Positions 8,487 to 16,465 of a stretch of DNA of 64,000 nucleotides are shown here, one piece after another (the stretch's first letter is position 1; each line of letters begins with the position of its first letter). The position numbers were made by a program, and so were the translations under genes. The notes under the pieces are model-generated. The model saw nothing but the letters and a program-made list of their open reading frames with translations. It ran no database searches and was not told the DNA's origin. Source of the stretch: an uncultured Chitinophagaceae bacterium (lineage in GTDB: Bacteria; Bacteroidota; Bacteroidia; Chitinophagales; Chitinophagaceae). Location of the stretch: positions 620,001 through 684,000 of the forward strand of contig CALMED010000002.1 in NCBI GenBank assembly GCA_937862815.1. Reading direction: 5' to 3'.

Positions 8487-9338
8487 ATGAAACATCCAGT
8501 TTTGTTAATGCCTTTCTTGTTCCTGCTGTTTGCTTCTCTGTACACGCAAACCGCCGGTGCCCAGGCCCTGCCCGAAATGGTACGGGTGGAAGGGGGGACC
8601 TTTATTATGGGCCTGGAAGATCCTGTGGACGAAAGTGATTCCTCGGCTCGCCCGTTAAGGAAGGTCACTCTCCGCGGTTTCCGGATGGCTAAGACAGAAA
8701 CCACTGTGGCACAGTGGCGCACTTATTGTAACGCCGCCGGCCGGCAGATGCCCAATGCCCCGGCCTGGGGGTGGATTGACAGCCACCCCATTGTTAATAT
8801 CAGCTGGGAAGACGCGGTTGCTTATTGCAAGTGGCTCAGTGATTCCACCAAAAAAACCTATCGCCTTCCTACGGAAGCCGAATGGGAGTATGCGGCCCGG
8901 GGTGGCAACAAGAGCAAGGGCTTTACCTACGCCGGTGGAGAAGCGATGTATATGAGCGGCTGGTTCGATGAAAACAGCAATGCGGGTACACAGCCTGTAG
9001 CCAGGAAGCGCCCCAATGAGCTGGGCCTTTTTGATTTGAGCGGGAATGTGTGGGAGTGGTGCCAGGATTGGTACGGTGCCTATCCCCCCAAAGATGAAAC
9101 CAATCCGCAGGGCCAGAACGAAAATCAATATTTCAAAGTACTCCGGGGTGGAAGCTGGAACTACATCCTCGCCGGTTGTCGCCTGGGCCATCGCAATTAC
9201 TTCAGTCCCGAAAGCCGGTTGAGTGATTACGGATTCCGGGTGGTACTGGAAGAGGAGGGGAGTGGTAAGCCCGATGGGGCACCGGCCGCCAATCCCACAC
9301 CGCCTGCCGACAATAAAAACAAAAAGCCGAAGAATTGA
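8487..9338 (+). CDS. Secreted SUMF1/FGE-fold protein (formylglycine-enzyme-like)
   Basis: A 283-residue protein with a clear signal peptide ending near AGAQA. The remainder is a formylglycine-generating-enzyme sulfatase domain: GGTFIMG near the start, RLPTEAEWEYAARGG in the middle, then GNVWEWCQDW, RGGSW and DYGFRVV at the end. In true formylglycine enzymes a cysteine follows RGGSxx; here the segment reads RGGSWNYILAGC, so the first catalytic cysteine position is not a cysteine. It is therefore more likely a structural or ligand-binding member of the fold, as are GldK-like proteins, than an active sulfatase-maturing enzyme. A proline/lysine-rich tail closes the protein. Confidence 0.9.
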   Translation: MKHPVLLMPFLFLLFASLYTQTAGAQALPEMVRVEGGTFIMGLEDPVDESDSSARPLRKVTLRGFRMAKTETTVAQWRTYCNAAGRQMPNAPAWGWIDSHPIVNISWEDAVAYCKWLSDSTKKTYRLPTEAEWEYAARGGNKSKGFTYAGGEAMYMSGWFDENSNAGTQPVARKRPNELGLFDLSGNVWEWCQDWYGAYPPKDETNPQGQNENQYFKVLRGGSWNYILAGCRLGHRNYFSPESRLSDYGFRVVLEEEGSGKPDGAPAANPTPPADNKNKKPKN

Positions 9339-9352
9339 TCTTCGGCTTTTTT
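9321..9352. terminator. Bidirectional terminator
   Basis: A perfect 13-bp stem (arms 9321-9333 and 9339-9351, loop of five) starts inside the last codons of the SUMF1-fold gene. It has an A-run on the left and T-run on the right, so it can end both this gene and the convergent peptidase gene. Confidence 0.85.
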
Positions 9353-9364
9353 GCTGGCTGCCAT

Positions 9365-10918
9365 TTATTTTTTTCCGGGAGCGTTATCGTAGTGGCGCAT
9401 TACATGTGTGAAATAAGCAATCATGCGTCCATAGTTGTCAATGCTGATGTATTCGTTGAAATTGTGTATGCTGCGTTGTTCCACCGGGCTGAGCAGCGCC
9501 GGCATAAAGCGGTAAATGCGGTCGCTCACCTCGCCCATGTGTTTGCTGTCGGTTGCCCCGATGGTAACGTAGGGCGATTGGATGGTTCCTGGATACAACT
9601 GTTGCAGCGCCTCGCCAATGATTTCGTAACCGCGACCGGTTGTGGGCGAGAGTTTTGAAGGTTCCACCGGTATGCGGGGAGCGTCAATCTCCACGTCAAA
9701 TCCTTCGCAGGCTTTGCGGATATGGGCCAGCACATCGTCTGATGTTTCGCCCGGCAAAATGCGGAAGTTCACAATCACATCAACAGCCGGCGGCAGTACA
9801 TTCATCCCTTCGCTTCCTTTGAGCATCGTTATGGCCGTGGTAGTGCGGGTAAGCGCATTGGTTTGCGGCACGGCCGCCATTTTACGGAACAGGAGGTCTT
9901 CGAACAGCCAGCGGTTGGCAATGGCCATCCGGCCTGTAAAACCCATGCCCGCACCGGCTATGTTCAGAAAGTTCTTCATAGGGTCAATCAGTCGTTGGGG
10001 CAGTTGGTTGGTTTCGAGACGTTGTATGATGATGGCTGCTTTGCCGGCTGCCGTCTGCAGTGGGGGCATGGAAGAGTGTCCGCCTGTCCCCTTCACACTG
10101 ATGCGGAAAGCCACCACGCCTTTTTCCGCCATGCCCACCAGGGCCAGGTTCTGGCTCACACCTTCCACGGTTCCGGCGGCCGCGATGATGCCCCCTTCAT
10201 CGTAGATGGTTTCGCAAAAGATGTTGTTAGCTTTCAGGTACTCCGCCAGGTGATAAGCGCCCTGCAGCCCGCCCACTTCTTCATCGGGGCCAAACCCGAA
10301 GTAGTAATCCCGTTCCGGTACAAAACCCTGCGCCAGCAGTGTGTCAATGGCTTCCAGCATGGAAAACAGCGAGCCTTTGTTGTCCAGCGCTCCCCGCCCG
10401 TAAATGCGACCGTCGGCCACCCTGCCGGAAAAAGGTGGAAATTTCCATTCGCTGAATTCCTGCGCTGTTGTTGTATCGGTTCCCTCTTCCAGGTCAAACA
10501 TGTTCTGACCGCTGTGGGCATCGTCGGCATCGTAGGTGCCCGGGTGCACCACATCGTAATGCGCCATGAACAACAGGGGTTTTTGTTCTGCTGACCTGCC
10601 TTTCCAATGCAACAGGATCTGGTGTTCCTGCAGGAGGGTGTCGTGCAGTTGGGCAAATACACGGGGATATGCAGTGCGGAGGTGCTGGCGGAATGCCTTG
10701 TAGGCCTCGTAGTTGTTTTGGCTGCTGTCGGCGTAGCTTACCGTTTCAAATTGCAGGCCTTTGCTCAACCGGTCTATGCTGCGGTCGGATACCGGTACTT
10801 TCACCGGATCGGGTTGGTTGGGTGAGAGGGTGGCAAAGGGATGCACACTGGTGCGGATCACCAGCACGGCAAGCAGGAGTAAAAGGCCGGCTGCCAGGAC
10901 AAGTAGGAGTTTTCGCAT
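9365..10918 (-). CDS. M20-family metallopeptidase (PM20D1-like carboxypeptidase)
   Basis: A 517-residue zinc hydrolase with an N-terminal membrane anchor or signal (MRKLLLVLAAGLLLLLAVLV). The M20 metal motifs are present: FMAHYDVVHPG supplies the first His and catalytic Asp, GRGALDNKG the bridging Asp, and GPDEEVGG the catalytic Glu pair. A dimerisation-domain stretch (GTGGHSSMPP) follows. The length and the VHPF near the N-terminus resemble PM20D1 and yeast Cps1 carboxypeptidases, which act on peptides or N-acyl amino acids. It follows recN on the same strand with a 91-bp gap, so co-transcription is possible but not shown. Confidence 0.92.
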   Translation of the reverse strand: MRKLLLVLAAGLLLLLAVLVIRTSVHPFATLSPNQPDPVKVPVSDRSIDRLSKGLQFETVSYADSSQNNYEAYKAFRQHLRTAYPRVFAQLHDTLLQEHQILLHWKGRSAEQKPLLFMAHYDVVHPGTYDADDAHSGQNMFDLEEGTDTTTAQEFSEWKFPPFSGRVADGRIYGRGALDNKGSLFSMLEAIDTLLAQGFVPERDYYFGFGPDEEVGGLQGAYHLAEYLKANNIFCETIYDEGGIIAAAGTVEGVSQNLALVGMAEKGVVAFRISVKGTGGHSSMPPLQTAAGKAAIIIQRLETNQLPQRLIDPMKNFLNIAGAGMGFTGRMAIANRWLFEDLLFRKMAAVPQTNALTRTTTAITMLKGSEGMNVLPPAVDVIVNFRILPGETSDDVLAHIRKACEGFDVEIDAPRIPVEPSKLSPTTGRGYEIIGEALQQLYPGTIQSPYVTIGATDSKHMGEVSDRIYRFMPALLSPVEQRSIHNFNEYISIDNYGRMIAYFTHVMRHYDNAPGKK

Positions 10919-11009
10919 ATGTGTAGTTTATGATTGAAGCATATAAGTGTGGGTACAGAAGAAAAACCACATCCCGTGCAGGCTCGCTGCCGGCGTTGTT
11001 GATGATAGC

Positions 11010-12704
11010 TCAGGGCACTTCCTGTACGTTTCTGCCCATCAGTTCCCGGGCGGTTGCGAGGGTCGTTTCCGACACCTGTGCACCGCCCAGCATCCGGGCG
11101 ATGGCGGCCACCTGTTCTTCCTCCGGCAACAAACGTACCCGGGTGTGCACAGCCGTTCCGGTTTGTTCTTTATACACAAAAAAATGGGTAGTTGCCCTTG
11201 CCGCAATCTGCGGCAGGTGCGTAATGGTAATCACCTGGTGTTGTTGTGCCAGTTGCACCAGCAAGAGGCCCACCTGCCGGGCGGCTTCCCCGCTGATGCC
11301 GGTGTCTATCTCATCAAAAATGAGCGTGGGTAAATCCATGCCGGCCGCCACCATTGATTGCAGGCAGAGCATTAAACGACTTAACTCACCGCCACTGGCC
11401 ACTTTGCTGAGCGGCTCAAAGCGCATACCTGTTTCCGCTGCTCCGGCCGGCAGATTGGCGTTGAAGAGGAAAACCGGCTGGTCCATACCATGAGCGTGCA
11501 GCTCAACGGGTTCCAGTTTTACTTTTAAACGGGCGTTGGGCATGCCCACCTGGTGCAGCAGTTGCTGCACGTTTTCTTCGAGGCGGGGAATTACTTTTTT
11601 ACGTTGCTGGTGCAGACCGGCGGCCGCTTTTTGCAGTTCTTTGAGTTCTGCCGCCAGTTGTTGTTCGGTTTCTTCAACGGTTTGATCCAGGTTAATGCCG
11701 GCCAGCAGTTGCCCTTCCAGCTGTGCCTGCAGGGACAGCAGTCCGGCGGTATCCTGTACGTGGTGTTTTTTAAGCAGCCGGTATCCCGTTTGCAGGCGTT
11801 CTTCCACCTGTTGCAACCGTTGCTCATCCGTGCGGATGTTCTGCTGGAGGTTGTTCAGTTCTGAAGCGATATCACCCAATTCAATGCGTACGCTCTGCAG
11901 GCGTTCTGCCAGCTGTTGCAAAGCGGGGCTAACGGACTGGTGTTGCTGCAATCGTTGTACGATGCTGCGCACCTGCTGCACCAGCGGAGCATCGCCTTCC
12001 TGCAGCCGTCCGGCAGCTTCTGCGAGGGTGCCGTGTATGGCTTCGGCGTGGAGGAGTAGTTTGTGCTCCTGTTCCAGTATTTCCAACTCCTGTTCGCGAA
12101 AGGCGGCCTCCTGCAGTTCGTCGAGCAGGAAACGCCTGTAATCCAGTTCCTGCTGTTGCTGCTGTTGCTGTACCTGCAGCCGGTTCAGCTCCTGCCGGGA
12201 CCGGTGGTAGTGCTGGTAGCGTTGCTGAAAGACCGCTGCTTCCGCCGTGCAACCTGCCAGCGCATCCAGCAGTTCACGTTGCTGATGTACTTCGGCAAGG
12301 CCAATGGTGTCGAACTGTTGGTGCAGGTCTACCAGCAGCCCGGTGATTTCCCGCAGCTGTGTCAGCGTTACCGGCGTGTCGTTGATGAAAGCGCGGGACT
12401 TGCCCGACACGGCAATCTCGCGGCGTACCAGCAGATCCGCTTCCCGGTCAATTTCAAGTTGTTGCAGCCGTTCGCCAACGCGGGCATATACCGCCGCATC
12501 GAATTCCGCCTCCACGATGCATTTTTTTTCCCGGTCGAAGAGGGCGGCGGTATCGGCCCGGTTGCCCAGCACCAGGCCCAGGGCGCCCACCAGAATGGAC
12601 TTGCCCGCACCGGTTTCACCTGTTATAGCTGTGAGACCGGGCTGAAACCGGATTTCCAGCTGGTCAATGATGGCGAAGTTCTGTATGGATAATCGGCGCA
12701 GCAT
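11010..12704 (-). CDS. recN: DNA repair protein RecN
   Basis: A 564-residue SMC-like ATPase that acts in double-strand break repair. The N-terminal head carries Walker A in GETGAGKS near residue 30. A glutamine-rich coiled coil covers roughly residues 150-360, including a pure run of Q residues. The C-terminal head carries the signature ASGGELSRLML and Walker B LIFDEIDTGISGE. The length is normal for RecN. It is flanked by the zinc-ribbon protein gene upstream and the M20 peptidase downstream on the same strand. Confidence 0.97.
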   Translation of the reverse strand: MLRRLSIQNFAIIDQLEIRFQPGLTAITGETGAGKSILVGALGLVLGNRADTAALFDREKKCIVEAEFDAAVYARVGERLQQLEIDREADLLVRREIAVSGKSRAFINDTPVTLTQLREITGLLVDLHQQFDTIGLAEVHQQRELLDALAGCTAEAAVFQQRYQHYHRSRQELNRLQVQQQQQQQELDYRRFLLDELQEAAFREQELEILEQEHKLLLHAEAIHGTLAEAAGRLQEGDAPLVQQVRSIVQRLQQHQSVSPALQQLAERLQSVRIELGDIASELNNLQQNIRTDEQRLQQVEERLQTGYRLLKKHHVQDTAGLLSLQAQLEGQLLAGINLDQTVEETEQQLAAELKELQKAAAGLHQQRKKVIPRLEENVQQLLHQVGMPNARLKVKLEPVELHAHGMDQPVFLFNANLPAGAAETGMRFEPLSKVASGGELSRLMLCLQSMVAAGMDLPTLIFDEIDTGISGEAARQVGLLLVQLAQQHQVITITHLPQIAARATTHFFVYKEQTGTAVHTRVRLLPEEEQVAAIARMLGGAQVSETTLATARELMGRNVQEVP

Positions 12705-12814
12705 GCAGTGTTCAAAACTACTTGAATGCAGGGATTCACCGGCTTCCGGGCAACAGAAAATTTTCTACGCCGGGTATTTCAACCGGCATATGGTTTCTCC
12801 CGGCGGAAATAGGC

Positions 12815-12844
12815 AAAAAAAATCCCGCCTCAACGGGCGGGATT
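12815..12844 (-). terminator. Terminator of the zinc-ribbon protein gene
   Basis: AATCCCGCC and GGCGGGATT form a stem with a short loop. Read on the minus strand it is followed by a run of eight T, so it ends the leftward transcript. Confidence 0.8.
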
Positions 12845-12866
12845 CAGGCTTGCAGTAACGGCATAA

Positions 12867-13619
12867 TCAGATTTCAACGGTATCGTTGAGGTCGGTATCC
12901 ACCAGGATCCGGCCGCAGTTTTCGCAGATGATAATTTTTTTACGCTGGCGGATCTCACTCTGACGCTGGGGCGGAATGGTGTTGAAACAACCGCCGCAGC
13001 TGTCGCGGACGATGGGTACAACTGCAAGCCCGTTACGGTAGCTCCGGCGGATACGCTCATAGGAGGTTAGCAGGCGTTCATCCACGGCTTCACGGGCCTT
13101 GCTCACTTCCTTGCTCAGGTGGGTCTCTTCCTTCTCTGTTTCAGCGATGATTTTATCGAGTTCCGACTTTTTGTGTTCCAGGTTTTTCTCTTTGTTGCCG
13201 ATGGATTTCAGGGCTTTTTCCAGCACTTCGCTTTTTTCCAGCAACTCTTCGTTGGCGTCCTTGATGTGCTTTTCAGCGAGGCGTACCTCCAGTGTCTGCA
13301 TCTCAATTTCCTTATTAATCGCCTCAAACTCCCGGTTGTTTTTTACATTCTCGCTTTGCTTTTCGTATTTCGCAATCAGTGCCTGGGCTTCCTTGATGGC
13401 TTCTTTCTTCGATTCGATGAACTCCTGGATACCGTTGATCTCTTCCTCAATGCGAAGGCGTCGGGCATGCAGACCGGCAATTTCATCTTCCAGGTCCTTT
13501 ACTTCCATCGGAAGTTCTCCTTTAAGAATCTGGATTTCGTCCAGCTTGCTTTCAATTTTCTGGAGTTGGATCAGGCCTTTCAGTTTCTCTTCAACAGAGT
13601 ATTCTTTTGTTGCGGGCAT
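12867..13619 (-). CDS. Coiled-coil protein with C4-type zinc ribbon
   Basis: A 250-residue protein. I start it at the internal methionine of MPATKEYSVEEKLKGL, since family members begin there and the longer frame would run into the upstream gene. Residues ~10-180 are a charged coiled coil rich in Glu and Lys. The C-terminal zinc ribbon has two CxxC knuckles, CGGCFN and CENCGR, separated by the IPPQRQSEIR segment. This is the DUF164/CdsZ-type family. Its Bacteroidota role is not firmly known; coiled-coil zinc-ribbon proteins of this type have been linked to nucleic acid or secretion functions. It lies 40 bp downstream of the Nif3-like gene. Confidence 0.9.
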   Translation of the reverse strand: MPATKEYSVEEKLKGLIQLQKIESKLDEIQILKGELPMEVKDLEDEIAGLHARRLRIEEEINGIQEFIESKKEAIKEAQALIAKYEKQSENVKNNREFEAINKEIEMQTLEVRLAEKHIKDANEELLEKSEVLEKALKSIGNKEKNLEHKKSELDKIIAETEKEETHLSKEVSKAREAVDERLLTSYERIRRSYRNGLAVVPIVRDSCGGCFNTIPPQRQSEIRQRKKIIICENCGRILVDTDLNDTVEI

Positions 13620-13659
13620 AGAACGGTTGTGTTTTGTTGTTTTTGAGCGGTCCCCGGAA

Positions 13660-14757
13660 TCAGCTAAAATACGCAACAGGGTTGGTTTTTACCTGAGTTT
13701 TGAGGACGGCAAAGGTAGGGAATTTTTGGCTGAGGAAATCAACCAGCAGTCCGATGGTGAATTGTTCACTTTCCCAGTGTCCCACATCGGCCAGCAGCAG
13801 CTCGTCTTCGGCATCGAAAAACTCATGGTATTTCACGTCGGCTGTTACAAATGCATCGGCACCCGCTGCCCGGGCGGTTTTGGTGAGAAAACTGCCGGCT
13901 CCCCCGCAAAGCGCCACAGAATGGATGGGTTTGTCCGGCAGACGGGTGTGCCGGATGACCGGCAGATCAAAGGTTTTCTTTAGCAGTTGCAGGAAATCGT
14001 ATGCTGCCAGCGGGGTGGACAGTTTGCCGAGCATACCAGCCCCAACCAATTGATAGTCATTGTTCAGCGAAATAATATCATAAGCCACTTCCTCATACGG
14101 ATGGGCGGCTTTCAGGGCCTGCACAATGCCTCCCTCCAGCCAGGAAGGAAAGATCACCTCCAGTTTGCGTTCTTCCCCGCTGAAGCGGCTTCCCACGGTG
14201 CCGGTGTGCGGCTGGGCACCGCTTTCGGGCAGGAAGGTGCCGGTTCCACTGGTTTCAAAACTGCACTCACTGTAATTACCAATGTGTCCGCCCCCGGCTG
14301 CAAAAAGTGCGCTGCGCACGGTTTCTACCTGTTCCGGGGGAACGAAAGTGAACAGTTTGCGGAGTTGCCCGCTTCGGGGTGCCAGTATACGCCGTTCCAC
14401 TAGTCCCAGCCGGTCGGCCATGGCCGCGTTCACCCCGTTCCACACATGGTCGAGATTGGTATGGATGGCGTAGATGGCCACGTCTTCTTTGATGGCCCGG
14501 ATCACAGCCCGCTCCACATACGTACGGCCCGTAAGGCTTTTCAGTCCCCCAAAAATGATGGGATGGTGGGCTACTATAAGGTTGCAGCCTTTTTCCCGGG
14601 CTTCCCGGGTAACTTCTTCGGTGGCGTCGAGACTCACCAGGATGCCGGTGCAGTTCCAGTGCGGGGAACCGGTCAGCAGGCCTGCATTATCGTATGACTC
14701 CTGCAGGGCAGGGGGTGCCCATTGTTCCAACACCTGGATGATCTGCGAAATTTTCAT
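13660..14757 (-). CDS. Nif3-like dinuclear metal centre protein
   Basis: A 365-residue member of the NIF3/YqfO/YbgI family (often annotated as GTP cyclohydrolase I type 2-like). The metal ligands appear as IVAHHPIIFGG near residue 62 and a C-terminal HWESEQF near residue 325. Residues ~125-235 form the PII-like insertion found in the long YqfO form, with GGGHIGNYSECSF and HPYEEVAYD. Members form hexameric rings with a two-metal site; the physiological reaction is unsettled. It is followed by the zinc-ribbon gene, a pairing frequently seen in Bacteroidota, which suggests a shared transcript. Confidence 0.93.
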   Translation of the reverse strand: MKISQIIQVLEQWAPPALQESYDNAGLLTGSPHWNCTGILVSLDATEEVTREAREKGCNLIVAHHPIIFGGLKSLTGRTYVERAVIRAIKEDVAIYAIHTNLDHVWNGVNAAMADRLGLVERRILAPRSGQLRKLFTFVPPEQVETVRSALFAAGGGHIGNYSECSFETSGTGTFLPESGAQPHTGTVGSRFSGEERKLEVIFPSWLEGGIVQALKAAHPYEEVAYDIISLNNDYQLVGAGMLGKLSTPLAAYDFLQLLKKTFDLPVIRHTRLPDKPIHSVALCGGAGSFLTKTARAAGADAFVTADVKYHEFFDAEDELLLADVGHWESEQFTIGLLVDFLSQKFPTFAVLKTQVKTNPVAYFS

Positions 14758-14888
14758 GCCTGAATGTATGTTTTTTTGCGGTTCCGGCGTTTACCTGCAT
14801 GCAATGTCCTGCAAAAGTACAATCCCGGGGGCAACCGCCTGGACCGGCCATTACGGAAATTGTTGTAATTTGGTGTCAACTCTATTCT

Positions 14889-15314
14889 ATGAAACAACTC
14901 TGCATCTTTGCTGGTGTTCTCCTCCTGCTCCTTTCCGGCTCCTGCCGCAAAATCCGGCAAACCCAGGAACAAATAGCCGAGGATATTGTGGTGAAAGCCA
15001 TGACCGATGGGCGTTGGACGGTGACGGTGTACGACGACGGCACCAATCACCTTCCCGAATTCGATGGCTATGAATTCCAGTTCAAAACCAACCGTACTGT
15101 GGATGCCATCCGTAACCTGGCCACCGATGCCACCGGTACCTGGGAGGGAGATGGGTTTAAACGCCAGATCAGCGCTTCCTTTACCCCGGCTGCTCCGCCG
15201 GTGCTGCTGCGTCTCAACGGCCTCTGGCAAATTACACAGAACAACTGGACCTGGGTAAAGGCCACCCAAACGATCAGCGGCAAGCTGACTACGCTGGAAT
15301 TGCGGAAAAAATGA
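14889..15314 (+). CDS. Small predicted lipoprotein
   Basis: A 141-residue protein. I start at the ATG that gives the signal MKQLCIFAGVLLLLLSGSC; the longer upstream frame has no signal-like sequence. The lipobox SGSC would leave a cysteine at residue 19. The mature part has alternating tryptophan and glycine positions (TDGRWTVTVYDDGT, GTWEGDGFKRQ, LWQITQNNW), which suggests a small beta-barrel or lipocalin-like fold as in Bacteroidota lipocalin-type lipoproteins. I do not recognise a specific function. It is divergent from the Nif3-like gene. Confidence 0.8.
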   Translation: MKQLCIFAGVLLLLLSGSCRKIRQTQEQIAEDIVVKAMTDGRWTVTVYDDGTNHLPEFDGYEFQFKTNRTVDAIRNLATDATGTWEGDGFKRQISASFTPAAPPVLLRLNGLWQITQNNWTWVKATQTISGKLTTLELRKK

Positions 15315-15447
15315 TCCATTCAATCCTATTGTAAGTCATCCCGCTCTTCAGGTACTGCCGGGAACTGCAGGACCTGTGCTCAACAATTTTCGGCTGTCCC
15401 TGTTACATTTACGTCATTTATTAACAAAACCCAAAAACCTACATTGT

Positions 15448-15918
15448 ATGGCTATTGCCGTTGGGCAGCAAGCGCCCGATTTCATCTTACACGACAGCGA
15501 CAAAAACAAGGTATCGCTGAGCAGCTTTGCCGGTAAAAATGTGTTGCTGCTTTTCTTTCCCCAGGCCTTTACCGGGGTGTGCACCAAAGAACTCTGTGCC
15601 GTGCGGGACGATATAGCCCGCTATAATACCGCCAACGCCCAGGTGCTCGGTATTTCAGTGGATTCGGTGTTTACCCTGGCAAAGTTCAAGGAAGACCAGG
15701 CCTATAACTTTCCGCTGCTGAGCGATTTTAACAAAGAAGTTTCCCGGTTATACGGCGCTATCTACCAAGACTGGATCCTGGATATGAAGGGCGTGAGCAA
15801 GCGAAGTGCATTTATAATTGATAAAGAAGGAGTTGTGCGTTACGCGGAAGTGCTGGAGAGTGCCGGTGACCTGCCCGATTTCAACGCCATCAATACCTGT
15901 CTGGCCAGCCTGGCCTGA
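15448..15918 (+). CDS. Peroxiredoxin (BCP/AhpE-like)
   Basis: A 156-residue thiol peroxidase. I start it at MAIAVGQQAPDF, which matches the family start. The peroxidatic cysteine lies in the TGVCTKELCAVRD segment near residue 47, with a second cysteine five residues later. The FFPQAF lead-in and the DSVFTLAKFKED loop are typical of the AhpC/TSA redoxin family. It reduces hydrogen peroxide and alkyl hydroperoxides using thiols. It stands alone and is followed by a strong terminator. Confidence 0.93.
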   Translation: MAIAVGQQAPDFILHDSDKNKVSLSSFAGKNVLLLFFPQAFTGVCTKELCAVRDDIARYNTANAQVLGISVDSVFTLAKFKEDQAYNFPLLSDFNKEVSRLYGAIYQDWILDMKGVSKRSAFIIDKEGVVRYAEVLESAGDLPDFNAINTCLASLA

Positions 15919-15940
15919 GTTGATACAGGAAAACGCTTAG

Positions 15941-15975
15941 CGGCGGGCCATTATTGGCCCGCCGTTTGCTTTTTT
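15941..15975 (+). terminator. Terminator after peroxiredoxin gene
   Basis: CGGCGGGCC and GGCCCGCCG form a GC-rich stem with a six-base loop, followed by TTTGC and six T residues. Confidence 0.88.
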
Positions 15976-15995
15976 CCCAAAATGTGTGCAAAATG

Positions 15996-16027
15996 CTTGT
16001 TTTTTGCCTGTAATAAAATTAGCTTTG
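15996..16027 (+). promoter_or_regulatory. Bacteroidota-type promoter of the T9SS-domain gene
   Basis: CTTG at 15996-15999 and TAGCTTTG at 16020-16027 are separated by 20 bp, matching TTTG-N19-21-TAnnTTTG with one mismatch. It lies downstream of the first ATG of the frame and so argues for the later start codon at 16033. Confidence 0.6.
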
Positions 16028-16032
16028 TAACG

Positions 16033-16380
16033 TTGAGACGCATTTCGCTCATACTAATCTTTATCCTTTCGATGACCACTTATGCGGCGGCCCAGACCCG
16101 TACACCCGGGAACAGCCAGCCCGGCGCGGTCAAAGTGGTTCGTTTTTATCCCAATCCGGCTACCTCCTTTATCAACTTCGAATTTAACAAAGAGCTGGAT
16201 CTCAATAATTATTCTTTTAAGATTTACAGTTTCATCGGTAAGAAAGTGGTTGAGATCAATAACGTGACGCCCCGCACCATTGTCAACCTTAATGATTTCT
16301 TCCGGGGTGTTTACATCTTCCAACTGACCGACCGGAACGGCCAGATCCTGGAAAGCGGTAAGTTCCAGGTGGTGAAATAA
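16033..16380 (+). CDS. Short secreted protein made of a T9SS C-terminal sorting domain
   Basis: A frame with 115 codons from a TTG at 16033; an upstream ATG at 15982 is in frame but lies before the predicted promoter. The product starts LRRISLILIFILSM, a good signal peptide ending AAAQ. Almost all of the mature part is one T9SS type A sorting domain: FYPNPATSFINFEF at the start, a central IYSFIGKKV strand, and GVYIFQLTDRNGQ near the end before a lysine-terminated tail. There is no cargo domain in front. It may be a free-standing beta-sandwich adhesin or a decoy for the sorting machinery; function unknown. Confidence 0.75.
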   Translation: MRRISLILIFILSMTTYAAAQTRTPGNSQPGAVKVVRFYPNPATSFINFEFNKELDLNNYSFKIYSFIGKKVVEINNVTPRTIVNLNDFFRGVYIFQLTDRNGQILESGKFQVVK

Positions 16381-16403
16381 TTCCTTCCTTCAAGTTAATG
16401 CCG

Positions 16404-16426
16404 GCCGTGTATCACGGCTTTTTTTA
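16404..16426 (+). terminator. Terminator after the T9SS-domain gene
   Basis: GCCGTG-TAT-CACGGC followed by seven T residues. Confidence 0.85.
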
Positions 16427-16465
16427 TGTCCGTACAATTGGTGAACCTTTCAAGTTCAGCAGGGG

